Source of the DNA: Acidimicrobiaceae bacterium
GTDB lineage: Bacteria; Actinomycetota; Acidimicrobiia; Acidimicrobiales; Ilumatobacteraceae
NCBI GenBank assembly: GCA_016722025.1
Contig: JADKGZ010000006.1
Coordinates: 1-64,000, forward strand
Length of the DNA stretch: 64,000 nucleotides
Reading direction: 5' to 3'
Shown piece after piece: positions 51,463 through 60,361 of the stretch (position 1 is its first letter; each line of letters begins with the position of its first letter). The notes beneath the pieces were generated by a model. It was not told the origin of the DNA. It ran no database searches and worked only from the letters and a program-made list of their open reading frames with translations. The position numbers and the translations under genes are program-made.

Positions 51463-52023
51463 TCACGAGTGCTGCGCGGTGTACCTCGACGCGACGGCGT
51501 GGTCGGGCCAGGTTCCAGGTGTCATCCCGGCCTTGCGCCACAGCGCATCCACGAACTCCTGGGGGTGGGGCAGGTCGTCCCACACCGCCGGCAGGAAGGT
51601 TGCGTGGTGGCGGTCGGCCTCGATGACCACCCCGTCCACTCCCGGCCGGATGGCGGCCACCAACTCGTCGACTCCGTTCACCGCCATCGGCTCCGGCGCG
51701 GACAGCACCGATACCGACACCTCCAGGTCGGCGAGATCGCCGAGCCTGACGCCTGGGAAGCGTGGGTCGTCGAACGCCGCGGCCTTGGCGCGGTCGGCCA
51801 CCGCCATCACCAGTGGTTCGGTGGCAGTCAGCGTGCCGACGCAGCCTCTCAGCCGGTGGTGCTGACGCAACGTCACGAACACCGCGCCCGGCTGCCGCAG
51901 CCGGGCCGAGTACGCGATCGGGTCGGGATGCCACTGTCGACCGAGCACGGCCTGGTGTATCGACCGCTCGGCGATCTCCACCAGCTGGCCGAGCTCGTCG
52001 GGTGTGAGTGGTTGCAGCTTCAT
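51463..52023 (-). CDS. amrA: AmmeMemoRadiSam system protein A (AMMECR1 domain)
   Basis: This is the AMMECR1-domain partner of the AmmeMemoRadiSam system, whose chemical role is not established. The 186-residue protein shows the family core: FVTLRQHHRLRGCVGTL, FDDPRFPGVRLGDLADLEVS (with SVSVLSAPEPM) and PEFV-like HPQEFVDALWRKAGM. It is the last gene of a three-gene unit; ATG 52023 overlaps the stop of amrB (ATGA). Symbols follow the family naming. Confidence 0.9.
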   Translation of the reverse strand: MKLQPLTPDELGQLVEIAERSIHQAVLGRQWHPDPIAYSARLRQPGAVFVTLRQHHRLRGCVGTLTATEPLVMAVADRAKAAAFDDPRFPGVRLGDLADLEVSVSVLSAPEPMAVNGVDELVAAIRPGVDGVVIEADRHHATFLPAVWDDLPHPQEFVDALWRKAGMTPGTWPDHAVASRYTAQHS

Positions 52024-52813
52024 CGCACTGCGAAGCTTCCGTACCCGACCACGCGATCGGCGGGGCCGGCCGTGTCGCCCGAGTTGCGCAGGTCGAGCAG
52101 CTCGATGTGCCCCCCATGGCGCCGAGCCAGCTCGAGGGCGCCGCGCACCGGCACCACCCCGCAGGTGCGGCTGCCGTCGAGCTGCTCCCAGTTCCCGGCC
52201 ACGATGGCGGCGGCCGTGGCCGCATCGAGCCGGTGGGCGGTGCGGGCGTCGTGGTAGTGGCTGAGGTCGGTGGAGACCACGATCAGCGTCGCGGGCTCGG
52301 CCCACAGCGCTTCCAGCGCATCGGCCACGATCGATGCAGGCGCGTCGCCGGCAACGATGGGCACCAACGACCACGCGGTGCCGAGCGTGCGCTGCAGGAA
52401 CGGCAGGTGCACCTCCACGCTGTGCTCGAGTGCATGCGCCCGATCGTCGATGTAGGCGCCGTTGCACGTTGCGAGCAACCGGTTCGCACCGTGTCGATCG
52501 CGACGACCCCGAGCGGCGTGACGAAGCCGTCGGCGGAGGACAGTGCCAGGCCGCTCACCGGCACACGATGCGCTGGGCCGATCACCACCACCCGAGTGAT
52601 GAGGTCGCGCCAGGCGCTGAGGCCGGCATACGCGGTGGCTGCCACCGGGCCGGAGTACACGTACCCGGCGTGTGGAACGATGAGTGCAGTGGGTGCCGCC
52701 GCTGCGGGCGTCACCGCCGCTGCGGCCAGCAGCGTGTCGATCGTGCGGGCGAGCTCCTCGGGGTCGGCGGGGTAGAACGTGCCTGCCACCGCTGCCGGGC
52801 GAAGTGCGGTCAT
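52020..52813 (-). CDS. amrB: AmmeMemoRadiSam system protein B (MEMO family), one frameshift
   Basis: MEMO-family proteins resemble extradiol dioxygenases with a metal-binding His site; human MEMO1 belongs here. The N-terminal part (AVAGTFYPADPEELARTID, VPHAGYVYSGPVAATAY, VVVIGPAHRVP) starts at ATG 52813, and the C-terminal part (ALEHSVEVHLPFLQRTLG, STDLSHYHDARTAHRLD) ends at 52020 in another frame. The break fits one missing base near 52490. The corrected protein has about 264 residues, normal for the family. Both ends overlap their neighbours by ATGA. Confidence 0.85.
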
Positions 52814-53907
52814 CGCCCGTCGTCCTCGTCCGTGGCGAGATGGACCGGCCGCCGCCGGCGCCCCCACTCGCCAGGAGGGCCATCGAAGACGCCGACGATC
52901 TTCGTGCCGCACGCGGTGCAGTGCCCGTCGCCGGTGAGCCGGTAGCCGTTGATTCGGTACCAGTCGCGCTCCACCGCCGCGGCACCGCAGCCGGGGCACC
53001 AGGTGGTGCCGCCCTCCAAGTCGTGCACGTTGCCGGTGTACACGTAGCGCACGCCTTGGTCGAGCGCGATTTGGCGCGCCCTGGTCAAGGTCGCAGGGGG
53101 AGTGGGTGGCACGTCGAGCATCTTGTAGTCGGGGTGAAAGGCGCTGAAGTGCAGCGGCACATCGGCGCCGAGGTGCTCGACCATCCATGCGGTCAGCTCA
53201 CCGATCTCGGCATCACCGTCGTTGTGCCCCGGGATCAACAGCGTGGTCACCTCCACCCAGACGCCATTGGCGACCAGCCACTCCAGCGTGTCGAGCACCG
53301 GCTGCAGGTGGCCGCCGCACACCTGCCGGTAGAAGTCGTCGCTGAACGACTTGAGGTCGACGTTGACGGCGTCCATGCGCGAGAACAGCTCCTGGCGCGG
53401 GCCTGGGCACACGTAGCCGGCGCTCACCGCGACGGTGCGGATGCCTGCGGCATGGCAGGCATCGGCAACATCGGCCGCGTACTCCAGGAAGATCACCGGG
53501 TCGTTGTACGTGAAGGCCACGCTCGCACAGCCCTGCTGCGCAGCTGCTCTGGCAATGGTCTCGGGACCGGCCGCGTCGGCCAACGTGTCGATCTCGCGGC
53601 TCTTGGAGATGTCCCAGTTCTGGCAGAAGCGACACGAGAGGTTACACCCGGCCGTGCCGAAGGAGAGCACCGACGTACCCGGCAGGAAGTGGTTCAGCGG
53701 CTTCTTCTCGATGGGATCGACACAGAAGCCGCTCGACCGGCCGTAGGTGGTGAGCACGATCTGGTCGTCCTGGCGGGCGCGCACGAAGCACAGACCCTTC
53801 TGCCCCTCGTGCAACTTGCACGCGCGCGGGCACACGTCACATTGCACCCGTCCATCGGCGAGCAGCGTCCACCATCGGGTGGGGAAGGCGGCAGGAGGTG
53901 CGTCCAC
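52810..53907 (-). CDS. amrS: AmmeMemoRadiSam system radical SAM enzyme
   Basis: This radical SAM protein has the 4Fe-4S motif CNLSCRFC (about residues 88-95), an N-terminal CDVCPRACKLHEGQKGLC segment similar to pyruvate-formate-lyase-activating enzymes, and a C-terminal metal site (WCPGCGAAA, HCTACGTK). It is the first gene of the three-gene unit, 365 residues, starting with GTG 53907. The reaction is unknown. The tight order amrS-amrB-amrA, with ATGA overlaps at both joints, says the products work together. Confidence 0.92.
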   Translation of the reverse strand: MDAPPAAFPTRWWTLLADGRVQCDVCPRACKLHEGQKGLCFVRARQDDQIVLTTYGRSSGFCVDPIEKKPLNHFLPGTSVLSFGTAGCNLSCRFCQNWDISKSREIDTLADAAGPETIARAAAQQGCASVAFTYNDPVIFLEYAADVADACHAAGIRTVAVSAGYVCPGPRQELFSRMDAVNVDLKSFSDDFYRQVCGGHLQPVLDTLEWLVANGVWVEVTTLLIPGHNDGDAEIGELTAWMVEHLGADVPLHFSAFHPDYKMLDVPPTPPATLTRARQIALDQGVRYVYTGNVHDLEGGTTWCPGCGAAAVERDWYRINGYRLTGDGHCTACGTKIVGVFDGPPGEWGRRRRPVHLATDEDDGR

Positions 53908-54047
53908 AGTTGCAGCGTGCGCTCATCGCACCGTCGCGTCCAGCGACGTTGGTCATCGATTGCAGCGGCACCGATGCCTGGTGACGATCTGCTCTGGCGC
54001 AGCGATCTGCCGGTGGATCATCGTGCACGGAGACCCAGGAGGTCCCG

Positions 54048-54641
54048 ATGACGCCTTGTCGAGTGTTGCATTGCCTCGCCGCCACAGCGGCGTTGGTGGC
54101 CCTCGTGTCGTGCAGCGGTGGCGGCGACGGCGGCGACGGCTCGGCCGGCACCGGCGTGCAGACGACCGGCGGCGCGGCCCAGAGCGTGGCGCCGGCGGTC
54201 CCGATGGACACCCGTGAGGCGCTGGTCAGCGTTCTCGGCACGCCTGATGCGGTGAGTGGCAAGATCGTCGTGGTCGACGACCTGGAGATGTGGGTCGAGT
54301 CGCTCACGGATGCGGATCTCGCCGTGCGCTTCGATGTGGCGAGCGGGGTGGTCATCGGCAGCGAAGCCATCGACCCGTTCCCCGAGGGCACGCTGCTGCC
54401 GCTGCACGTCCGCGTGCAACTGGGCATGTCACAGGCCGAGGTGCGTGACTCGCTGGCCGGCTTCGAGCTCACGGAGGTGCAGGGCACGGTCCTCGATCTG
54501 CCGGTGGGCTCGGTGGTGCTCGCCGGTGGTCAAGTGCTGGTCGGTCTGTTCGAGGACCGGGTCGTGTACTACCAGACGTACCCGTTGGTACCTGATGTCG
54601 ACGGCGAGTTCCAGGCCTACTTGGATGGAGACCTGCCATGA
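54048..54641 (+). CDS. Lipoprotein, unknown function
   Basis: This 197-residue lipoprotein has signal MTPCRVLHCLAATAAL and the lipobox LVSC, a Gly-rich linker and a compact domain (MDTREALVSVLGTPDAVSG, QLGMSQAEVRDSLAGFELTE). The repeated pattern of a short hydrophobic strand and a pair of helices suggests a SmpA/OmlA-like fold, but this is a guess. A perfect Shine-Dalgarno AGGAGGT (54037-54043) lies 4 nt before the ATG. Its stop overlaps the start of the next gene. Confidence 0.7.
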   Translation: MTPCRVLHCLAATAALVALVSCSGGGDGGDGSAGTGVQTTGGAAQSVAPAVPMDTREALVSVLGTPDAVSGKIVVVDDLEMWVESLTDADLAVRFDVASGVVIGSEAIDPFPEGTLLPLHVRVQLGMSQAEVRDSLAGFELTEVQGTVLDLPVGSVVLAGGQVLVGLFEDRVVYYQTYPLVPDVDGEFQAYLDGDLP

Positions 54642-56388
54642 GTGCCGGCCGCCGATCGCTCGTGTCGGCTGTGGCGGTTCTGGCGGTCCTGGCTCCCATG
54701 GTCAGCGTCGCCGGTGCCTCGTCGCCGGCACCTGTTCGCCGAATGGGCAGTCCGGCGATCAACGGCTTCGTGGCCTTCCTGGAGCTGGCGCAGGGGCGCG
54801 CCATCAGCAACCGTGTGTTCACGAACGTCGATGCCGAGGTGGCTCAGGTCACCAGCAACTACGACAGCTACGAGGCCACCGCGGCAGCGGCCAACGACGC
54901 GCGCGTGGTGCAGATGCTGCAGCAGGAGCGCGCCACCAAGCTGCAGCTGCTCCAGCAGATGCGCAACAACGCGTACCAGCAGTTCCGCAAGCCGAGATGC
55001 GCAAGCTGCTCTCAGCCGTTGCCAACCTGGGGCCCGTGAACCGCATCTTCGTGTCGGCCAGCAGCGAACTCGTCGGGCTCGCCGGCCAGGTCGACGGCCT
55101 GCGCACCCAGCTCGCCAATGGCGCCGGGTTGAACGTCGGCCAGGTGCAGCAGTACGCAGCGCAGATCGATCGCTGGCGCGGCGCGTGGGCCATCCTCGCC
55201 GGGTCGCCGGGCCGCACCCTCACGGCCATGGCCGACAAGGCCGCAGCGGCGCTGCGTAAGGTGACCAAGACCGCGGGCGCGGTCGATGCCGAGCTGGCCA
55301 GCACGCAAGAAGGGCTGCTGGCTCTCTCGCAGGCCGTGGCGAACGTGCGGCAGGGCAGCGTTCGACCACGCGGCGGAGGGTTCTTCGGGTTCATCACCAA
55401 CCTGCTCGGGGTCGACCGCCGGCTGATCGATGCCATGCGCGATCTCATCCGTCCGCGCTTGCGTGCCGTTCCGGGATACTCGGCCGCCGACATCGACAAG
55501 CTGCTCGACGCAGCGATGATCGAGATGATGCGTCGCCGCCTGTGGGACTGCGGCAAGCCCACCGGATTCGAGCTGGCGGCCTTGCCCGACAACGCGCAGC
55601 TGGGCATGTTCCCCGGCGAGCTGGTCACCGGCAGCGGACCGTTGGACGAGCAACTGGCGATGTGTGGCAACCCCACCACCGAGCAACTGCTGGCAACGGG
55701 TGAGGCAGCGATGGATCCGGTGGCCGACGACGGTGTGCCGGCCACTCACCCCAATGGAGGCGGCGTGTACACGCTCGATCCGTCGAGCACCGCGCCAAGT
55801 GCCGTTGCCCAGATGGTCAACGTCGACGGCGGCGACCTCTCGGTGCGCGACACCGACCCGGTGCCGATGGTGGCCATCGGCGGTGACGCGATCGGTGTGC
55901 CCGATGTGCAACTGATCGTCGACCTGGCGGAGGGCACGGTCAGCGGTTCGTTCGACGTGCTGTACGAGTGCACCCCCGAGACCTGCATGGGCGAGTCGAT
56001 CACCGGCTACGCCCGTGCTTCGTTCGGGCCGATCCCGTTCGGGATCGCGCCGGTCGGGCCGCCGACGGACTTCCCGTTCCCGGAACATCACTGGTACGAG
56101 TTGGGTTCCGACTCCTGGTACGCCCTCGAAGCCGTCGACATCGCCGTCTCGCTGCAGGGCACCGACTTCGATGGTCGCGCCGCCGACTACACCACCACCG
56201 TGCGCGGGTGGATCGAGGTTCGCCTGTCGCCCATGGGCGTCAGCGACGGCGCGCTGCCGCCCGGCTGGCGGACGGCGTTCTCCGCTCGCTTCGACTACCC
56301 CGACACAGTGAACCCGCAGTGGAGCATGTGGCTGGGTGCCGACGCGAACATCTACGACGCCCGTGTGCCCCGCCCGCCCGCCGAATGA
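54638..56388 (+). CDS. Secreted coiled-coil protein, one frameshift, unknown function
   Basis: The protein starts with a signal peptide (SLVSAVAVLAVLAPMVSVAGA), then alpha-helical/coiled-coil segments (about residues 60-280, rich in Gln, Ala and Leu), then a C-terminal globular part with LYECTPETCMGESITGY. The frame breaks near 54991 (a missing base after the aag codon); joined, it has about 583 residues. It is coupled to the lipoprotein upstream (ATGA), so the two probably work together at the cell surface. I do not recognise the family. Confidence 0.6.
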
Positions 56389-56482
56389 GCCGAGACACGT
56401 TCGTGGCTCGCGCCCGATGGTCTTCCTGCTCTGGCCGCAACCGGTCGCCTGAGCGCACACTGCGGTCCTGGAGGTGGCCGTG

Positions 56483-56689
56483 ATGCAAGCGCACACTGGA
56501 GACCAGGTAGTGGTGAAGGGGCATCGGATCGGGCAGCCGGACCGCAAGGGCGAGGTGCTCGAGGCCAGAGGCCCCGACAGTTCGGAACCGTTCATGGTGC
56601 GGTGGGACGACAGTGGCCACGTCACGTTGCTGTTCCCCGGCACCGATGCAGTCATCGAGCATCTCGCACAGGGGAAGGCAACGTCATGA
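56483..56689 (+). CDS. DUF1918 protein
   Basis: DUF1918 proteins are small (about 60-70 residues) SH3-like proteins frequent in actinobacteria. This 68-residue protein has AHTGDQVVVKGHRIGQPDRK and the FMVRWDDSGHVTLLFPG core. I chose ATG 56483 because GGAGG (56470-56474) lies 8 nt upstream. The stop overlaps the CBS gene start (ATGA). Confidence 0.85.
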   Translation: MQAHTGDQVVVKGHRIGQPDRKGEVLEARGPDSSEPFMVRWDDSGHVTLLFPGTDAVIEHLAQGKATS

Positions 56690-57141
56690 GGATCGAAGAG
56701 CTCACCGTCCGGCCGCCGGTCACCGCATCGCCGGCCACCACCATTCAGCAAGCAGCGGCGCTGATGGCCCGTGACGCAGTCGGCACGCTGGTCATCACCG
56801 AAGGCGAGCGCGTCGTGGGGATCGTGACCGACCGCGACGTGGTGGTGAGAGCCGTCGCCAAGAACCTGCCGCTCGACTCGCGCATCGACGGTGTCATGAG
56901 CATGAACGTCATCGCCCTCGATGCCGGCACCGACGTGCGCGATGCGTTGCACGCATTCGGTCAGCACGCTGTCAGGCGCCTGCCGATCGTCAGCGGTGGC
57001 AAGGTCAGCGGGCTGCTGTCGCTCGACGACGTGGTGGTGGCGCTTGCCGGGCAGTTCGGCGAGGTGACCCGTGGGATGTCGGCCCAGCTGCTGTTCCCGC
57101 ATGCCTTCGACGAACCGAGCCCGCCGGCTCCGATCGGGTAG
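56686..57141 (+). CDS. CBS-domain protein
   Basis: The 151-residue protein consists of a pair of CBS domains (about residues 1-57 and 66-130), which bind adenosine nucleotides. Typical pieces are VGTLVITEGERVVGIVTDRDVVVRAV and VRRLPIVSGGKVSGLLSLDDVV. No catalytic domain is attached, so it may sense energy state and act on another protein. It is coupled to DUF1918. Confidence 0.85.
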   Translation: MRIEELTVRPPVTASPATTIQQAAALMARDAVGTLVITEGERVVGIVTDRDVVVRAVAKNLPLDSRIDGVMSMNVIALDAGTDVRDALHAFGQHAVRRLPIVSGGKVSGLLSLDDVVVALAGQFGEVTRGMSAQLLFPHAFDEPSPPAPIG

Positions 57142-57179
57142 CGCCGCCGCGGTTGCAACACCTGCGCGCGTGAAGGTAC

Positions 57180-57208
57180 TTGATCGAACGACTGTTCGTA
57201 GTTACACT
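57180..57208 (+). promoter_or_regulatory. recA promoter
   Basis: -35 TTGATC (57180-57185) and -10 TACACT (57203-57208) with a 17-bp spacer. The SOS box lies inside the spacer. The predicted start is near 57215, giving a leader of about 210 nt before the GTG at 57428. A 10-bp palindrome TGTTCGAACA at 57214-57223 sits at the predicted start. Confidence 0.7.
57184..57199. promoter_or_regulatory. SOS box (LexA operator) of recA
   Basis: TCGAACGACTGTTCGT matches the actinobacterial LexA consensus TCGAAC-N4-GTTCGA at all but the last position. Its place between -35 and -10 fits repression by LexA and induction by DNA damage. Confidence 0.85.
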
Positions 57209-57427
57209 CCTGTTGTTCGAACACACGTACCATCACTCGTGCGACTGGTTCGGTGGTCGGGGCCCCTTTCGGGAACTCTGTCACACCCTCTTCGTACGGT
57301 GCCCATCATCGCTGCAACACCGGTCGTCACACCATGGCGGCCGGCGCGGTAGCGCTCATCGGGGCCGGCAACGGTCCTTCCCTACGGTCACCCACACGGG
57401 CAACACGGCAGAAAACGGAGACAGGTT

Positions 57428-58480
57428 GTGAGCAACGATCGCGAAAAGGCACTTGATGTGGCCCTGGCGGCCATCGACAAGCAGTTCGGCAAAGGTTCCA
57501 TCATGCGGATGGGCGAGAAGACCACGATGGGCATCGAGACCATCCAAACCGGTGCCCTGGCACTCGACGTGGCCCTCGGTGTCGGCGGCCTGCCGCGCGG
57601 TCGCGTGGTCGAGATCTTCGGTCCCGAGTCCTCGGGCAAGTCCACGCTCGCCATGCACGTCGTTGCCGAAGCGCAACGCAACGGTGGCATCTGCGCCTAC
57701 ATCGACGCCGAGCATGCGATGGATCCCATCTACGCTCGTGCCATCGGGGTCGACATCGACCAGCTGCTCATCAGTCAGCCCGATACCGGTGAGCAAGCGC
57801 TCGAGATCGCCGACATGTTGGTGCGTTCCGGCGCCATCGACGTGGTCGTGGTCGACTCGGTGGCGGCGCTCACGCCTCGTGCCGAGATCGAAGGCGAGAT
57901 GGGCGACACGCACGTCGGTCTGCAGGCCCGCTTGATGAGCCAGGCGCTGCGCAAGCTCACCGGCAACCTCAACAAGACCAACACCATCATGATCTTCATC
58001 AACCAGCTGCGCGAGAAGATCGGCGTCATGTTCGGTTCGCCCGAAACCACGCCCGGCGGTCGCGCACTGAAGTTCTACTCCTCGGTGCGGCTCGACATCC
58101 GTCGCATCGAGAGCATCAAGGACGGCACCGAGATCGTCGGCAACCGCACGCGGGTGAAGGTGGTCAAGAACAAGGTGGCGCCGCCGTTCCGGCAGGCCGA
58201 GTTCGACATCATGTACGGCAAGGGCATCAGCCGTGAAGGTTCGCTGCTCGACATGGCAGTCGACATGGGCATCATCAAGAAGTCGGGTGCGTGGTTCACC
58301 TACGACGGCGAGCAACTGGGCCAAGGCCGCGAGAACGCGAAGCACTTCCTCTCCGCGAATCCCGAGATCATGGTCGAGGTGTCGGAGAAGGTGCGGGTGC
58401 AAGCCGGCATCGGTGTCGATGCCAATGCGCCGGCCGAGGCGGCGTTCTCCGAGGCCGACGAGCAACCGATCGAGCTCTGA
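57428..58480 (+). CDS. recA: Recombinase RecA
   Basis: RecA forms filaments on single-stranded DNA, drives strand exchange and triggers LexA cleavage. The 350-residue protein has Walker A GPESSGKST (about residues 66-74), the catalytic Glu in AEHAMDP, the L1 and L2 loops, and a typical acidic C-terminus. Starts with GTG 57428 (MSNDREKALDVALAAIDKQF). No intein is present. recX, which usually follows, is replaced by a VOC protein here. Confidence 0.98.
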   Translation: MSNDREKALDVALAAIDKQFGKGSIMRMGEKTTMGIETIQTGALALDVALGVGGLPRGRVVEIFGPESSGKSTLAMHVVAEAQRNGGICAYIDAEHAMDPIYARAIGVDIDQLLISQPDTGEQALEIADMLVRSGAIDVVVVDSVAALTPRAEIEGEMGDTHVGLQARLMSQALRKLTGNLNKTNTIMIFINQLREKIGVMFGSPETTPGGRALKFYSSVRLDIRRIESIKDGTEIVGNRTRVKVVKNKVAPPFRQAEFDIMYGKGISREGSLLDMAVDMGIIKKSGAWFTYDGEQLGQGRENAKHFLSANPEIMVEVSEKVRVQAGIGVDANAPAEAAFSEADEQPIEL

Positions 58481-58485
58481 TCATC

Positions 58486-58911
58486 ATGGCCGCACACGTC
58501 ACCATCATCACGCTCGGCGTGACCGATGTGGCCGTGTCGTCGTTGTTCTACGAGTCGCTGGGCTTCCAGAAGTCCAGCGACTCGCAGGACGCCATCACGT
58601 TCTTCTTCGCAGGTGCGGTGGTGTTGGCCCTGTTCGGGCGTGAAGCGCTGGCCGATGATGCCGGCGTCGGGTCGCAGGGCAGCGGCTTTCGTGGGGTCAC
58701 GATGGCCATGAACCTGGTGTCGCCCGGCGAGGTCGACGCCGCGTTTGCTCGGTGGGTGGCCGCCGGGGCCACGGCCGTCAAAGCGCCACAGCCCGCCGAG
58801 TGGGGCGGCTACTCCAGCTACGTCGCCGACCCCGATGGCCACCTGTGGGAGATCGCCCACAACCCGTACATGCCATTGCACGCCGACGGGTCGGCCCAAC
58901 GCCCCGAATGA
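58486..58911 (+). CDS. VOC (glyoxalase/dioxygenase-fold) family protein
   Basis: This single-domain VOC protein has 141 residues and shows VTIITLGVTDVAVSSLFYES, ITFFFAGAVVLALFG and the C-terminal DPDGHLWEIAHNP, with Glu and His that could bind a metal. The family includes glyoxalases, dioxygenases and resistance proteins; the reaction here is unknown. It lies 5 bp after recA, so it may share the SOS promoter. Confidence 0.82.
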   Translation: MAAHVTIITLGVTDVAVSSLFYESLGFQKSSDSQDAITFFFAGAVVLALFGREALADDAGVGSQGSGFRGVTMAMNLVSPGEVDAAFARWVAAGATAVKAPQPAEWGGYSSYVADPDGHLWEIAHNPYMPLHADGSAQRPE

Positions 58912-58928
58912 GCAATCGCGGTCGCCGC

Positions 58929-58934
58929 TAGCCT
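58929..58934 (+). promoter_or_regulatory. -10 element (TAGCCT) of miaB, leaderless type
   Basis: TAGCCT ends 8 nt before ATG 58943. Confidence 0.55.
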
Positions 58935-58942
58935 TCGTCGCC

Positions 58943-60361
58943 ATGGGCCGCAGCTACATCGTGCACACCTTCGGGTGTCAGATGAACGAACACGACTCGG
59001 AGCGCATCTCCGGCCTGCTCGAGGCCGATGGGCTCATCGCTGTCAGCGACCAGGATGATGCCGACGTGGTGGTGCTCAACACCTGCTGCATCCGCGAGAA
59101 CGCCGACAACAAGCTGTACGGCAGCTTGGGCTGGCTGCGCACCTGGAAGCACGAGCGCGAGGGCCGTCAGATCGTGGTGTCGGGTTGCCTGGCGCAGAAG
59201 GATCGCGACCTCGTTGCTGCCAAGGCGCCATGGGTCGACGTCGTGCTGGGCACTCACAACGTGCACCGCGCTGCCGAGCTGGTGCAGCACGCAAGTGCGC
59301 ACGGCCAGATCACCGAGATCCTCGACGCGGCCGTGCTCGACGATCATGCGATGTTTCCCAGCGCACTGCCGGCCGTGCGCGACAACGGGTACAACGCGTG
59401 GGTCACCATCCAGATCGGCTGCGACAACCACTGCGCGTTCTGCATCGTGCCGGCCGTGCGCGGTGTCGAGATCAGCCGCCCGTTCGACGACATCGTGGCC
59501 GAGGTGCAATCGCTGGTCGCCGACGGCGTCACGGAAGTCACCCTGCTCGGGCAGAACGTCAACAGCTACGGCCGCGATCTGCAACTGGCCGCTCGCCAGG
59601 CCGGCGACGCCGACGCCCGGCTGCGCCCGCTGTTCGCCGATCTGATCGGTGCCGTCGGCAGTGTTGCGGGCTTGCGCCGCATGCGGTTCACCAGCCCGCA
59701 CCCGAAAGACATGCGACCCGACACGTTCGCCGCGATGGCTGCCACGCCCGCGATGTGCGAGCACCTGCACTATCCGCTGCAGTCGGGCAGCGACAGGGTG
59801 CTGGCCCTCATGCACCGCGGGTACACCGCCGAGCGCTATCTCGAGCGGCTGGCCCAGGCCCGCGCGGCGGTACCCGACCTGGCGGTGAGCACCGACATCA
59901 TCGTCGGCTTTCCCGGCGAGTCGGAAGCCGACCTGCAGCGCACGCTGGAGGTCGCCGCGGCAGCGGAGTACGACTACGCGTACACGTTCGTGTTCTCACC
60001 TCGTGAGGGCACCGAGGCGGCGGCGATGGTCGATCACTTCGTCGACCCGGCCGTGGTTGCCGAGCGCTTCCAGCGGCTGCGGGTGGTGGTGGAGCACAGC
60101 GCACTGCTCAAGCACCAGGCTCGCATCGGTCGGGTCGAGGAGGTCGTGGTGGAGGGCCCCAGCAAGAAGGACCCGTCGGTGATGTCGGGCCGCACACGCC
60201 AGAACAAGCTCGTGCACTTCACACCCACGCATCCGTTGCGGGTCGGCTCGTACGCCACGGTCGAAGTCGTCTCGGCGGCGCCACATCACCTGATGGGTCG
60301 TTTCCTCGAGCTGGTGGCCGAGCCCGTGCACCGGCGACGCATCGCTGTGTCGGCAGGGTGA
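58943..60361 (+). CDS. miaB: tRNA-2-methylthio-N6-isopentenyladenosine synthase MiaB
   Basis: MiaB adds a methylthio group to i6A37 of tRNAs using two Fe-S clusters and SAM. The 472-residue protein has the N-terminal cluster cysteines in FGCQMNEHDSE, NTCCIRENA and SGCLAQKD, the radical SAM motif CDNHCAFC (about residues 159-166) and a C-terminal TRAM domain. It is followed by miaA with a GTGA overlap, so the two steps of the same modification are coupled. Confidence 0.95.
   Translation: MGRSYIVHTFGCQMNEHDSERISGLLEADGLIAVSDQDDADVVVLNTCCIRENADNKLYGSLGWLRTWKHEREGRQIVVSGCLAQKDRDLVAAKAPWVDVVLGTHNVHRAAELVQHASAHGQITEILDAAVLDDHAMFPSALPAVRDNGYNAWVTIQIGCDNHCAFCIVPAVRGVEISRPFDDIVAEVQSLVADGVTEVTLLGQNVNSYGRDLQLAARQAGDADARLRPLFADLIGAVGSVAGLRRMRFTSPHPKDMRPDTFAAMAATPAMCEHLHYPLQSGSDRVLALMHRGYTAERYLERLAQARAAVPDLAVSTDIIVGFPGESEADLQRTLEVAAAAEYDYAYTFVFSPREGTEAAAMVDHFVDPAVVAERFQRLRVVVEHSALLKHQARIGRVEEVVVEGPSKKDPSVMSGRTRQNKLVHFTPTHPLRVGSYATVEVVSAAPHHLMGRFLELVAEPVHRRRIAVSAG

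Noticed and set aside
57214..57223. A second LexA site (TGTTCGAACA)
   Set aside because: It is a palindrome but lacks the 4-bp spacer between GAAC and GTTC that defines the SOS box; noted only as part of the recA leader.
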